Shown: piece after piece, positions 1 to 7,050 of the stretch
Layout: every line of letters begins with the position of its first letter
Position numbering within the stretch: the first letter of the stretch is position 1
Origin: Rugosibacter aromaticivorans
GTDB lineage: Bacteria; Pseudomonadota; Gammaproteobacteria; Burkholderiales; Rhodocyclaceae
DNA length: 64,000 bases
Assembly: GCF_000934545.1 (NCBI RefSeq)
Contig: NZ_CP010554.1
Coordinates: 1,116,001 to 1,180,000, forward strand
Direction of reading: 5' to 3'
The notes under the pieces: generated by a model
Seen by the model: the letters and a program-made list of their open reading frames with translations, nothing else
What the model was told of the DNA's origin: nothing
Database searches by the model: none
Made by a program: the position numbers and the translations under genes

Positions 1-50
1 GCATGCAGTTCAAGGGTAATGACGCCGTGATTGGTGGTGAGTTTGATCAT
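1..50 (-). CDS. ppiB: Cytoplasmic-type peptidyl-prolyl cis-trans isomerase, N-terminal 16 codons only
   Basis: The minus strand reads ATG at position 50 and continues open to the window edge, giving MIKLTTNHGVITLELH. This matches the start of PpiB-type cyclophilins, which begin with a short beta strand and a TNHG motif and lack a signal peptide. It lies directly downstream of the exported cyclophilin gene on the same strand, 20 bases away, so the two probably form a tandem pair in one transcript. Only the first residues are visible, so the catalytic core cannot be checked. Confidence 0.8.
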   Translation of the reverse strand, partial: MIKLTTNHGVITLELH

Positions 51-70
51 GGGGTTGCTTTCTGGTGAGA

Positions 71-634
71 TTATTGTTTATCCGTCAATACTTTGACGGA
101 TTCGATGACGATAGGTGTCGTGGGAACATCCTGATAAAAGCCCGCATTGCCGGTGGCTGTTTTACCAATTTTTTGCACGACCTCGAACCCCTTGATGACT
201 TTGCCAAATACCGCGTAGCCCCAGCCATCAGGTTTTGGATAATCCAGTGACGTATTATTTTTGAGATTAATAAAAAACTGGGCCGTTGCCGAATGCGGGT
301 CGCCCGTGCGCGCCATGGCTAAAGTACCCATTTCGTTTTTCACGCCATTTTTGGCTTCATTCTGAATCGGGTCACGGGTGGGTTTCTCTTTCATCCCAGA
401 AGTAAAGCCACCGCCTTGAATCATGAAGCCATCGATCACCCGGTGAAACAGGGTGCCTTTGTAAAAATCATCTTTCACATAGCGTAAAAAATTTTCAACA
501 GATTGAGGTGCTTTGTCACGATAGAGCTCGATAATGATTGTCCCCTGCGATGTTTTCATTTCAACTTGCGGGTTGGCTGCAAAAGCGGTCAGACTAAAAA
601 ATAGTGTGGCAAATAAAATAATGAAACGTTGCAT
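71..634 (-). CDS. ppiA: Periplasmic peptidyl-prolyl cis-trans isomerase (cyclophilin)
   Basis: This 187-residue protein opens with a signal peptide (hydrophobic residues about 4-19, cleavage after AFA) followed by one cyclophilin domain. Conserved stretches are [15 protein letters not shown], the NEAKNG segment and TAQFFINL, which carry the proline-isomerase active site. It should catalyse proline cis-trans isomerisation during folding of exported proteins. The length is normal for PpiA. A good ribosome site (AGGAAC) lies just upstream of the ATG at 634. Downstream on the same strand is the unexported paralogue, and upstream by 24 bases is a TPR protein gene, so a three-gene operon is likely. 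Confidence 0.93.
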   Translation of the reverse strand: MQRFIILFATLFFSLTAFAANPQVEMKTSQGTIIIELYRDKAPQSVENFLRYVKDDFYKGTLFHRVIDGFMIQGGGFTSGMKEKPTRDPIQNEAKNGVKNEMGTLAMARTGDPHSATAQFFINLKNNTSLDYPKPDGWGYAVFGKVIKGFEVVQKIGKTATGNAGFYQDVPTTPIVIESVKVLTDKQ

Positions 635-658
635 TTTTTAAGTTCCTGAAAGTGCGTT

Positions 659-1183
659 TTATGGCTGGGTGAGGTTGTTTAGCAAAGTGAGTTTACGTTG
701 GGCGCTGGCATTGGCAGTATCGAGTTGCGTTGCCTGGCTATACGCCTGGTTTGCCAGACGCGCATAAATATCGCCCAGGTTCTCAAAGGCGGTGGCGTAG
801 GAGGGATGCGTGCGAATCGCCATTTCCAGGGCACGGCGCGCATTCTCTAACTGGTTCTGTTTGGCATAGATAACCGCCAGATTATTGTATGGCTCTGGCA
901 ACTCAGGAAAGTCTTCCGTCAGACCGGTGAATACGGCAATGGCTGCGCTGGTTTGATTTAATTCGCCAAGCACCACGCCTTTGAGAAAACGGCCTTGTGC
1001 ATCGGCGGGGTTCGCTGCGAGATAGGGTTCAAGCGCTGCCAGTGCGGGCGCGTACTGGCGCTGATTGATCAAAGCCGTGATGTCGGCCAACGAGGTGGCG
1101 TGCGTGGCAAAGGGCAATATGCACAAGACGAAAAATAAAGCGCTAGCGAGCGAGCGGAGGGGGTTAAGGCGGGTTTTGGTCAT
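659..1183 (-). CDS. Exported tetratricopeptide-repeat protein
   Basis: The 174-residue product has an N-terminal signal peptide (hydrophobic residues about 12-27, cleavage near THA). After it come at least three TPR-like helix pairs: residues 35-68, then PELPEPYNNLAVIYAKQ, then PSYATAFENLGDIYARL. TPR domains mediate protein contacts, so a periplasmic scaffold role is plausible, but nothing in the sequence names a partner. The gene ends 24 bases upstream of ppiA and is divergent from cysS, with about 130 bases between the two starts. This TPR-cyclophilin-cyclophilin arrangement beside cysS is a familiar betaproteobacterial order, stated from memory. Confidence 0.8.
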   Translation of the reverse strand: MTKTRLNPLRSLASALFFVLCILPFATHATSLADITALINQRQYAPALAALEPYLAANPADAQGRFLKGVVLGELNQTSAAIAVFTGLTEDFPELPEPYNNLAVIYAKQNQLENARRALEMAIRTHPSYATAFENLGDIYARLANQAYSQATQLDTANASAQRKLTLLNNLTQP

Positions 1184-1314
1184 GATGTATACTTCTCGAT
1201 GTGGTTGCCTGCAAACGCATTTTATGCGGCCAAACCATGCTGAATCCGGTGGTGAATTCTAACAATAAGCGGCACCATCTCACAACCAAACCACAGTACC
1301 CTATCCCTATTCTG

Positions 1315-2715
1315 ATGCTGAAGCTATATAACACTCTCGCGCGCGAAAAGCAGACCTTTGTTCCCCTCCAGCCCGGCCACGCAAAAATGTATGTGTGCGG
1401 CATGACCGTGTACGATTATTGTCACCTGGGCCACGCTCGTGTGATGGTGGTATTTGATCTGGTCGCGCGCTGGTTGCGCGCCAGTGGTTATCAGCTCACC
1501 TATGTGCGCAACATCACCGATATTGACGACAAGATCATTCGTCGCGCGCAGGAAAATAACGAAACCATCCACCAACTGACCGATCGCTTTATCACGGCGA
1601 TGCGCGAAGACGCCACGGCGCTTGGCGTATTGCCGCCCGATGCTGAACCGCGCGCAACGGATTATGTGGCGCAGATGAAAGACATGATCGCCACGTTGGA
1701 AAAAAACGGCTACGCCTACGTGGCGGCGAATCGTGATGTTTGCTACTCGGTGCGCAAGTTCGATGGTTACGGCAAACTTTCCGGTAAATCGCTGGAAGAT
1801 TTGCGTGCCGGTGAGCGAGTGGATGTCATGGCCGGCAAGCAAGATCCGCTCGATTTCGTTCTCTGGAAACAAGCCAAGGAAGAAGAGCCGGTCGAGGCTA
1901 AATGGGAATCCCCCTGGGGTATCGGTCGTCCCGGATGGCATATCGAGTGCTCTGCCATGGCCTCTGAACTGCTTGGGGCACACTTTGATATTCACGGTGG
2001 TGGCCAGGATTTGCAGTTCCCGCATCACGAAAACGAAATCGCCCAGTCAGAAGGGGTATGTGCAGATCCGTCAGATCACGCAGATCAAGCGCATCGCCAC
2101 TATGTGAATTACTGGATGCACAACGGGTTTGTGCGGGTGGATGACGCGAAAATGTCCAAGTCGCTGGGCAATTTTTTCACCATACGCGAAGTCTTGAAAA
2201 AGTACGATGCCGAAGTAGTGCGATTTTTTATTTTGCGTGCGCATTACCGCAGCCCGCTCAATTATTCTGACGTTCATCTGGATGATGCACGCCAGTCGCT
2301 CACGCGGCTTTACACCGCATTGAAGGGGCAGTCGGGTGCAGCCTCTGTTGATTGGAACGAGGTTCACGCGCAACGTTTCAAGGCAGCGTTGGATGATGAC
2401 TTTGGTACACCAGAAGCCATGGCCGTGTTGTTTGATCTGGCGGCTGCCATCAATCGTGGCGAGGCCGCTTTGGCAGGCCAGCTTAAAGCGCTGGGTGGCA
2501 TCATGGGGCTTTTGCAACGTGATGCGCAGGTTTTTTTGCAGGCAAGCCTGGCGGATGGGCTGAGTCACGAGATGATTGAAGCAAAAGTCGGCGCTCGCAC
2601 CACGGCGAAAAAAGCCAAAAATTTTGCTGAAGCCGACCGTCTGCGCGAAGAACTCAAAGCCGCTGGCATTGTGCTCGAAGATGGCCCGCAAGGCACCACC
2701 TGGCGGCGTGCGTGA
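1315..2715 (+). CDS. cysS: Cysteinyl-tRNA synthetase
   Basis: The class I synthetase charges tRNA-Cys. I chose ATG 1315 because homology begins at [12 protein letters not shown]; the open frame extends to 1201 but that part is unrelated. The product is 466 residues, close to the E. coli enzyme. Seen motifs are the zinc cysteine and HIGH box (C28, HLGH at 37-40), the GGGxDLxFPHHENE stretch, and KMSKS at about 279-283. Residues about 248-261 ([14 protein letters not shown]) look like an extra insertion between the [10 protein letters not shown] stretch and the conserved YVNYWMHNG stretch, and its DNA contains a triplicated cagatc-type motif. Near 2583-2606 the DNA resembles the dispersed repeat of this window. 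Confidence 0.97.
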   Translation: MLKLYNTLAREKQTFVPLQPGHAKMYVCGMTVYDYCHLGHARVMVVFDLVARWLRASGYQLTYVRNITDIDDKIIRRAQENNETIHQLTDRFITAMREDATALGVLPPDAEPRATDYVAQMKDMIATLEKNGYAYVAANRDVCYSVRKFDGYGKLSGKSLEDLRAGERVDVMAGKQDPLDFVLWKQAKEEEPVEAKWESPWGIGRPGWHIECSAMASELLGAHFDIHGGGQDLQFPHHENEIAQSEGVCADPSDHADQAHRHYVNYWMHNGFVRVDDAKMSKSLGNFFTIREVLKKYDAEVVRFFILRAHYRSPLNYSDVHLDDARQSLTRLYTALKGQSGAASVDWNEVHAQRFKAALDDDFGTPEAMAVLFDLAAAINRGEAALAGQLKALGGIMGLLQRDAQVFLQASLADGLSHEMIEAKVGARTTAKKAKNFAEADRLREELKAAGIVLEDGPQGTTWRRA

Positions 2716-2776
2716 GACGAGTGAGGCGGTTACAGTAGGGTTGCTTGTAGTGATATCAAAAAAATAAAAAAATGAA

Positions 2777-4096
2777 ATGAGGAAAATGAAAACACTGCCC
2801 CGTTGTTTTTTTGTAGTCACTGCGAGTAGCTTATTGGGTTTCGCCAGCTTGGCTCATGCGGCGACAGACGCCGATGTGCTGAAGAGTTTTTCGCCCTATA
2901 GCACTGGCATGCCTTCATTTGCCGGGTTGACTTCCGGTATGAAGATCAACAAGGATAATGTGGATCGCTTCAAGGAAGTTCTTGATGCCGGCACTTTCAT
3001 GATGGTGAAAAATGGCTGGTATGAAATCAAGACAACACCCACGACGTCGTTTGATGTGGTGCCAAAATATGTTGAAGCCACGCGCGCTAATTTAAACAAG
3101 ACACGGTTAGGCGAAAAACCGGGCGAAATCATCGCTTACGTGGGTGGCCGCCCATTTCCTGAAGAACCACAAGAGAGCGACCCGCGCGCAGGTGAGAAAA
3201 TCGCGTGGAATTTTCGCTATGGTGTCGGCGAGACGTTCACTATCCGCCCGGTGCAATGGAAGTACCGTGATTTGATGTCGGGTAAGGTTGAGCGCTCGCT
3301 GCTGGTCAATGTGCATGCGCTCAAATTTAAATATCGGGTGGAAACGCCACCAACGCCGGAGATTCAGCCGAATCCTTCCAACCTGCTCAATGCCACGTAC
3401 CTGATGGTCAATGAGCCCATGGATCTGAAAAATACCCAGTTGCTGATCCAACGCTACGACAACGATCTCAAGCTGGATGATGCCTATATGTACTTCGGCT
3501 TTCAGCGGCGCGTGCGGCGCTTGTCCACTGGCCAAACGACGGATGCTTTTCTTGGCTCCGACACCATGATCGAAGATTTTGGCGGCTACAACGCCCGCGT
3601 GTCGGAAACCAAATGGACGTTTAACGGCACACGCAACCTGCTGCTGCCTTTTTACAACCATAACGATCTGGCGTTATCGGATGAATATAAAGACCCCACG
3701 GGCTTTCGCTATGTCGCTTTTACCGGGCAGGGCGGTTGCTTTCCGGATGTGCGCTGGCAGTTGCGCAAGGTGTATGTAGTCACCGGTGTGCCACTGCTCC
3801 CGAGCCACCCGGTGAGCCGTCGCGTGTTTTTGTTCGACGCGCAAACCAACACCATTGCAGTGTCGCTCATTTACGATCGCAAAGGCGAGTTGTGGAAGGT
3901 CGGCCTCCTGGGTAAAACCCATCCGGACTTTCAAATGGCCAGCAACAAGGGCGCCGGTGTGCCGATTGATGATTCCGGCACCATGATCGATGTGCAAGCC
4001 AAGCGGTGTTCAACGGGGCAGTTCAAAAGTTTTATTGACCCTAAGCTTAACCCGCCGAGCTTTTTTCAAGTGCAGCAGTTACGTTCAGGAGATTAA
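2777..4096 (+). CDS. DUF1329 exported protein
   Basis: This 439-residue protein starts with a signal peptide cleaved near AHA (about residue 28) and has the body of the DUF1329 family, beta-rich proteins distantly related to lipoprotein-sorting folds. Typical features are the DPRAGEKIAWNFRY stretch, the RRVRRLS motif and the FLGSDTMIEDFGGYNAR block. Members are often found near RND-type transporters or catabolic genes, but the biochemical role is not established. A second ATG at 2786 could be the true start; neither start has an ideally placed ribosome site. It is followed after 33 bases by a broken DUF4139 gene on the same strand. Confidence 0.85.
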   Translation: MRKMKTLPRCFFVVTASSLLGFASLAHAATDADVLKSFSPYSTGMPSFAGLTSGMKINKDNVDRFKEVLDAGTFMMVKNGWYEIKTTPTTSFDVVPKYVEATRANLNKTRLGEKPGEIIAYVGGRPFPEEPQESDPRAGEKIAWNFRYGVGETFTIRPVQWKYRDLMSGKVERSLLVNVHALKFKYRVETPPTPEIQPNPSNLLNATYLMVNEPMDLKNTQLLIQRYDNDLKLDDAYMYFGFQRRVRRLSTGQTTDAFLGSDTMIEDFGGYNARVSETKWTFNGTRNLLLPFYNHNDLALSDEYKDPTGFRYVAFTGQGGCFPDVRWQLRKVYVVTGVPLLPSHPVSRRVFLFDAQTNTIAVSLIYDRKGELWKVGLLGKTHPDFQMASNKGAGVPIDDSGTMIDVQAKRCSTGQFKSFIDPKLNPPSFFQVQQLRSGD

Positions 4097-4129
4097 GTCA
4101 GTCATGGGCGCAGCGCGCAGGAGAACGTC

Positions 4130-4817
4130 ATGTCGAAAAGAGTTACCTGCAAATTTACCCGCGCTGGATGCGCGCTGACCCTGATTTTTGCTCTGCCCGC
4201 ATGGGCTTTGCCGCGAGATGAAATCGTGAGCACAGCCGCTGATCAAGCGGGCATTGCGGTGACGATCTACAACGATAATCTGGCGCTGGTCAAAGATGCG
4301 CGGCGGGTAAAGCTGGCGCACAACTTAATTGGCCTGGCGCGAGGTGTCAGCCCAGATGCGACCCGAAACAGCGCAGCTGCGTAACCTCACGCAGCCCGCG
4401 GGGTTTCGTTTGCTCGAGCAAAACTTTGATTTTGATCTTTTGACGCCGCAAAAGTTACTGGAAAAATATGCCGGGCGTGAGGTTATCGTCGTCAAAACCA
4501 ACCCGGCCACGGGCGCTGAAACCCGTGAACCGGCGACGGTATTGTCCACGCAAAGTGGGATAGTGCTCAAGTTTGCCGATCGCATTGAAACTGGCGCACC
4601 TGGCAGGCTGGCCTTTCCCGGTGTGCCTGATACCTTGCGTGACAAACCCACGCTGGTGGTCTCGTTGGTTAGCTCGGCGCAAGGCCAGCAAAATCTTGAG
4701 CTGTTTTACCTGACCGGCGGCCTGTCGTGGCGCGCCGCTGGCGTCGCGGAATGGCAGGTCAGTGTGCCTGCCGAGGGCCGCGCCACCCTCGATTACCGCG
4801 TGCGGGTGAAATACTGA
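4130..4817 (+). pseudogene. DUF4139 protein gene with frameshift and large internal deletion
   Basis: The first frame (from ATG 4130) encodes a signal peptide and then IAVTIYNDNLALVKDARRVKL, typical of exported DUF4139 proteins. Around 4325-4330 homology jumps to another frame (LAWREVSAQM at 4329), consistent with one extra base. The second frame continues normally to LSWRA, then joins AEWQVSVPAEGRATLDYRVRV, which is the usual extreme C-terminus. The intervening several hundred residues found in full-length relatives (about 480-530 residues, from memory) are missing. The gene is therefore doubly damaged. A strong terminator follows at 4853. The single-base shift alone could be a sequencing error, but the deletion cannot. 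Confidence 0.85.
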
Positions 4818-4852
4818 ACACTGAATTTATACACGCCAAGTCCGCTCCTGCA

Positions 4853-4897
4853 CGCCCGGCACGCGCACTCTACAGTGAGCGTACCGGGCGTTTTTAT
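4853..4897. terminator. Bidirectional intrinsic terminator between convergent genes
   Basis: A long hairpin has outer arms CGCCCGG (4853) and CCGGGCG (to 4890). Inner arms pair around a CTAC loop, and TTTTTATT follows on the plus strand. It lies between the converging DUF4139 pseudogene and the DUF4197 gene, whose stop codon it touches. Confidence 0.85.
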
Positions 4898-5670
4898 TAC
4901 TTCATGACGGCGCCAAAGACTTTCTTGAGCAAATCACTGCCCGATTGCAGGGGGTTGGCGCGTATAGCGCGTTCTTGCTCGCCCACCACCTTGTACAGCC
5001 GATCAAGCGACTGTTGAGTCACATAGTCTTCGACGGTGGCCTGGCCTTTTTTACTCACGCCAAATTTCGAGGCCATGCCGGCATAGCTGTTGTATTGCTG
5101 CGCCAGGCCTGATTTATCCGTGTTTGTTTTCACAATGGGTAAAAAGCGTTTGGTGAGCGCGGCTTCTGTCTTCTTGCGGAAAAAATCGGTTGCTGATGTT
5201 TTGCCACCGGTCAAAATACCTTTGGCATCTTCAACCGACATCTCTTTTACCGCAGTGACCAGCAGCTTTTTCGCTTCGGGAACGGCCGCTTCGGCAGCCC
5301 GATTCATCGACAACACCAAGTCATCCGCCTGTTTGCCCATGCCTACCGCGCGCATAATTTTCTCGCCCTTTTGCAAGGCCGGTGGCAGGGGAATTTTCAA
5401 GGACGGGTTGGCAAAAAATCCATCCTTCTTGCCAAGTTGCGCCACCGCAATTTCTGCCCCACGGCTAAGTGCCTCTTTCAGGCCGGAGGTCATTTCAGAG
5501 GATGTCAGGCTATCCACCCCCGCAGCAGTTGTCCCAACAGGTGCAGCCGCCGTGCTTTTATTCTTATCCAACACATTTTTGAGGGCACTGCCGTAGTCAA
5601 ACGCCTGGGCAGACAGGCCGATCCCCAAAACACCCAAACCGACCACCCATCCTGAAAACCCTGGTTTCAT
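4897..5670 (-). CDS. DUF4197 exported protein
   Basis: I placed the start at ATG 5670 because a strong ribosome site (AAAGGAG) precedes it and a signal peptide begins there (cleavage near AQA). The open frame itself runs upstream to 5853 without homology. The mature 257-residue product matches the DUF4197 family: it starts with LTSSEMTSGLKEALSRGAE and ends with the LDRLYKVVGEQERAIRANP block. The family is widespread in Proteobacteria, predicted periplasmic and helical, with no assigned activity. It is monocistronic, bounded by a bidirectional terminator downstream and by an intergenic region with a dispersed repeat upstream. Confidence 0.85.
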   Translation of the reverse strand: MKPGFSGWVVGLGVLGIGLSAQAFDYGSALKNVLDKNKSTAAAPVGTTAAGVDSLTSSEMTSGLKEALSRGAEIAVAQLGKKDGFFANPSLKIPLPPALQKGEKIMRAVGMGKQADDLVLSMNRAAEAAVPEAKKLLVTAVKEMSVEDAKGILTGGKTSATDFFRKKTEAALTKRFLPIVKTNTDKSGLAQQYNSYAGMASKFGVSKKGQATVEDYVTQQSLDRLYKVVGEQERAIRANPLQSGSDLLKKVFGAVMK

Positions 5671-5772
5671 GTGCTGCTCCTTTGGTGAACATAGCGAAAC
5701 GACTGGTGAAAGAAGCCGCTCTGCGAGAGAGGCTGCCCCGTGTTTATGACCCTGTGATACGCACGCCAACAA

Positions 5773-5795
5773 AAAGTCGGCGCGGTGATACGGTA
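5773..5795 (-). repeat. Dispersed repeat copy, intergenic, 2-base deletion in core
   Basis: The plus strand reads AAAGTCGGCGCGGTGATACG, the reverse complement of the window-wide core lacking two bases (CT). It lies in the leader of the DUF4197 gene. A second piece, TGTGATACGC, sits just before it at about 5754. Confidence 0.75.
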
Positions 5796-5812
5796 AAGGT
5801 TGCCTGGCAACC

Positions 5813-6010
5813 CTAGCGTGATCGTTTCGTCGAAGTGCTATTGCTGGCTGCATAGGGCCGGCGTAACTGCGTGATCACTGCCGCAGCGACGAGTAATATC
5901 ACTTGGGCGGCAATCAGCAGTGGCGAGCGATCAGTGATCAAACCCGCAATAAAACCGATCGCGCAGCAGATAATGGCTTTTTGCTTGTAGATGACATCAG
6001 GTAAATGCAT
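5813..6010 (-). CDS. Small hypothetical membrane protein
   Basis: The 65-residue product has two hydrophobic stretches separated by a short polar turn, at about residues 12-25 and 31-46. It ends in a basic, serine-rich tail. A purine-rich ribosome site (AGAGGAA) lies eight bases before ATG 6010, which is the main reason to treat it as real. I recognise no family. Its 3' end lies near the dispersed repeat at 5773. It could be an inner-membrane micropeptide, but an accidental frame cannot be excluded. Confidence 0.5.
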   Translation of the reverse strand: MHLPDVIYKQKAIICCAIGFIAGLITDRSPLLIAAQVILLVAAAVITQLRRPYAASNSTSTKRSR

Positions 6011-6113
6011 AGGTAGGTTCCTCTGGTTAATGGCAAATAGCTCATGAACAAATGAACCCTGGTGACAAGCGGCCTATCTTAATTACTTGCTTGTCATGGG
6101 TCAATTCAATGGC

Positions 6114-6662
6114 TTATTGATCGAGGAGGATACTCGTTGGTTGCATCGCTTGCATTGCCTGCTTCGCCCCCACGATTACCCGCCACGCTCGGAGCTTGTG
6201 CGCTAACGACATAGAAGCGTTCGCCGGACTTGTGGAAGGGAGCCGCAGGTAGCTGATAGGGCCCGTCTCGATCTCTCGCATTACATGCCGGTTGAAACAA
6301 GCCTCTGCTTTGGCGCCATTGAAAAACACATGCGTGATCTTCTTGTGCGTATGGAAGAACGTCCGGAAGTCGTTCGCAATCTCTGTATCGCGGTCTATCC
6401 TTGCGTCCAGGCTCCCTTGCCGCGTGCAGGACTGCAACACATCCCAGAGTGCAATTCGAGCCGACTTTAGCGCTGCAATCCTGGCCGGATACGGAGACGC
6501 ATCATCGAACCCAAGCAGTTCCGAGACAATGCGCCAAAAAGCATTTTGCGTATGCGCGTAGTACTGGCCGGCCGCCAGCGATGCCCGTCCGGGCATGCTG
6601 CCAAGAATGAGTATCTCTGCGTTCTTGGTTTCGATCGGCTCGAAACTCTGGATGCGCGACAT
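6114..6662 (-). CDS. DNA-deoxyinosine (hypoxanthine-DNA) glycosylase, UDG superfamily
   Basis: The 182-residue product belongs to the uracil-DNA glycosylase superfamily, in the clade acting on deoxyinosine. The first active-site motif, LGSMPGRASLAAGQYYAHTQNAFW, is represented by GSMPGRASL and YYAHTQNAFW near residues 23-45. The second motif is LPSTSPANAS near 145. The enzyme should flip out and excise deaminated bases as the first step of base-excision repair. ATG 6662 gives the best fit to family starts; a GTG at 6677 would add five residues. It is transcribed away from the restriction locus. A 9-base inverted repeat lies about 55 bases upstream. Confidence 0.85.
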   Translation of the reverse strand: MSRIQSFEPIETKNAEILILGSMPGRASLAAGQYYAHTQNAFWRIVSELLGFDDASPYPARIAALKSARIALWDVLQSCTRQGSLDARIDRDTEIANDFRTFFHTHKKITHVFFNGAKAEACFNRHVMREIETGPISYLRLPSTSPANASMSLAHKLRAWRVIVGAKQAMQAMQPTSILLDQ

Positions 6663-7050
6663 GCCTACCGGCCCCACGTAAACCGGGCTTCTGCGGTGTT
6701 CCGCTTGAACGCAAGGTTATCTGTTCGCATAGGCAATGATAATACGGACAGATAACTGTGGGTGTCTTTTCACCTTGGATGAAGCAAGGCCGGGATGCCG
6801 CGATGAAATAAAGTCGGCGCTAGCGACACGGCAACGTATTGTCGCAAATGATCCCATCCGCGAAGCGCTCAAAGTATTTCATGCCGTGCGGTGTGGCCAG
6901 AAGGATGATGAAAATAAGGGATAGCAGCCCCGGCAATCTTGCTTCATTTCTTACCTTGGAAAGCTACAATGCCTCTTGGTTGACACATCTTCTTGCGCGC
7001 AGTGCGAAGGAAGGTTGGCATCACTTTGCAAACAGATCATCTGCTAACCC
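6663..7050. other. Intergenic region upstream of the restriction locus
   Basis: No convincing gene is seen in about 390 bases; short open frames lack homology and ribosome sites. It holds a perfect 9-base inverted repeat (GTTATCTGT at 6716-6724 and ACAGATAAC at 6748-6756) and one dispersed-repeat copy at 6810. The inverted repeat may be an operator for the glycosylase gene. The res gene promoter is presumably in the right half, but I could not identify convincing boxes. Confidence 0.5.
6810..6833 (-). repeat. Dispersed repeat copy, intergenic
   Basis: The plus strand reads AAAGTCGGCGCTAGCGACAC followed by GGC. It matches the reverse complement of the core with a few substitutions and marks the left flank of the defence island. 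Confidence 0.75.
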
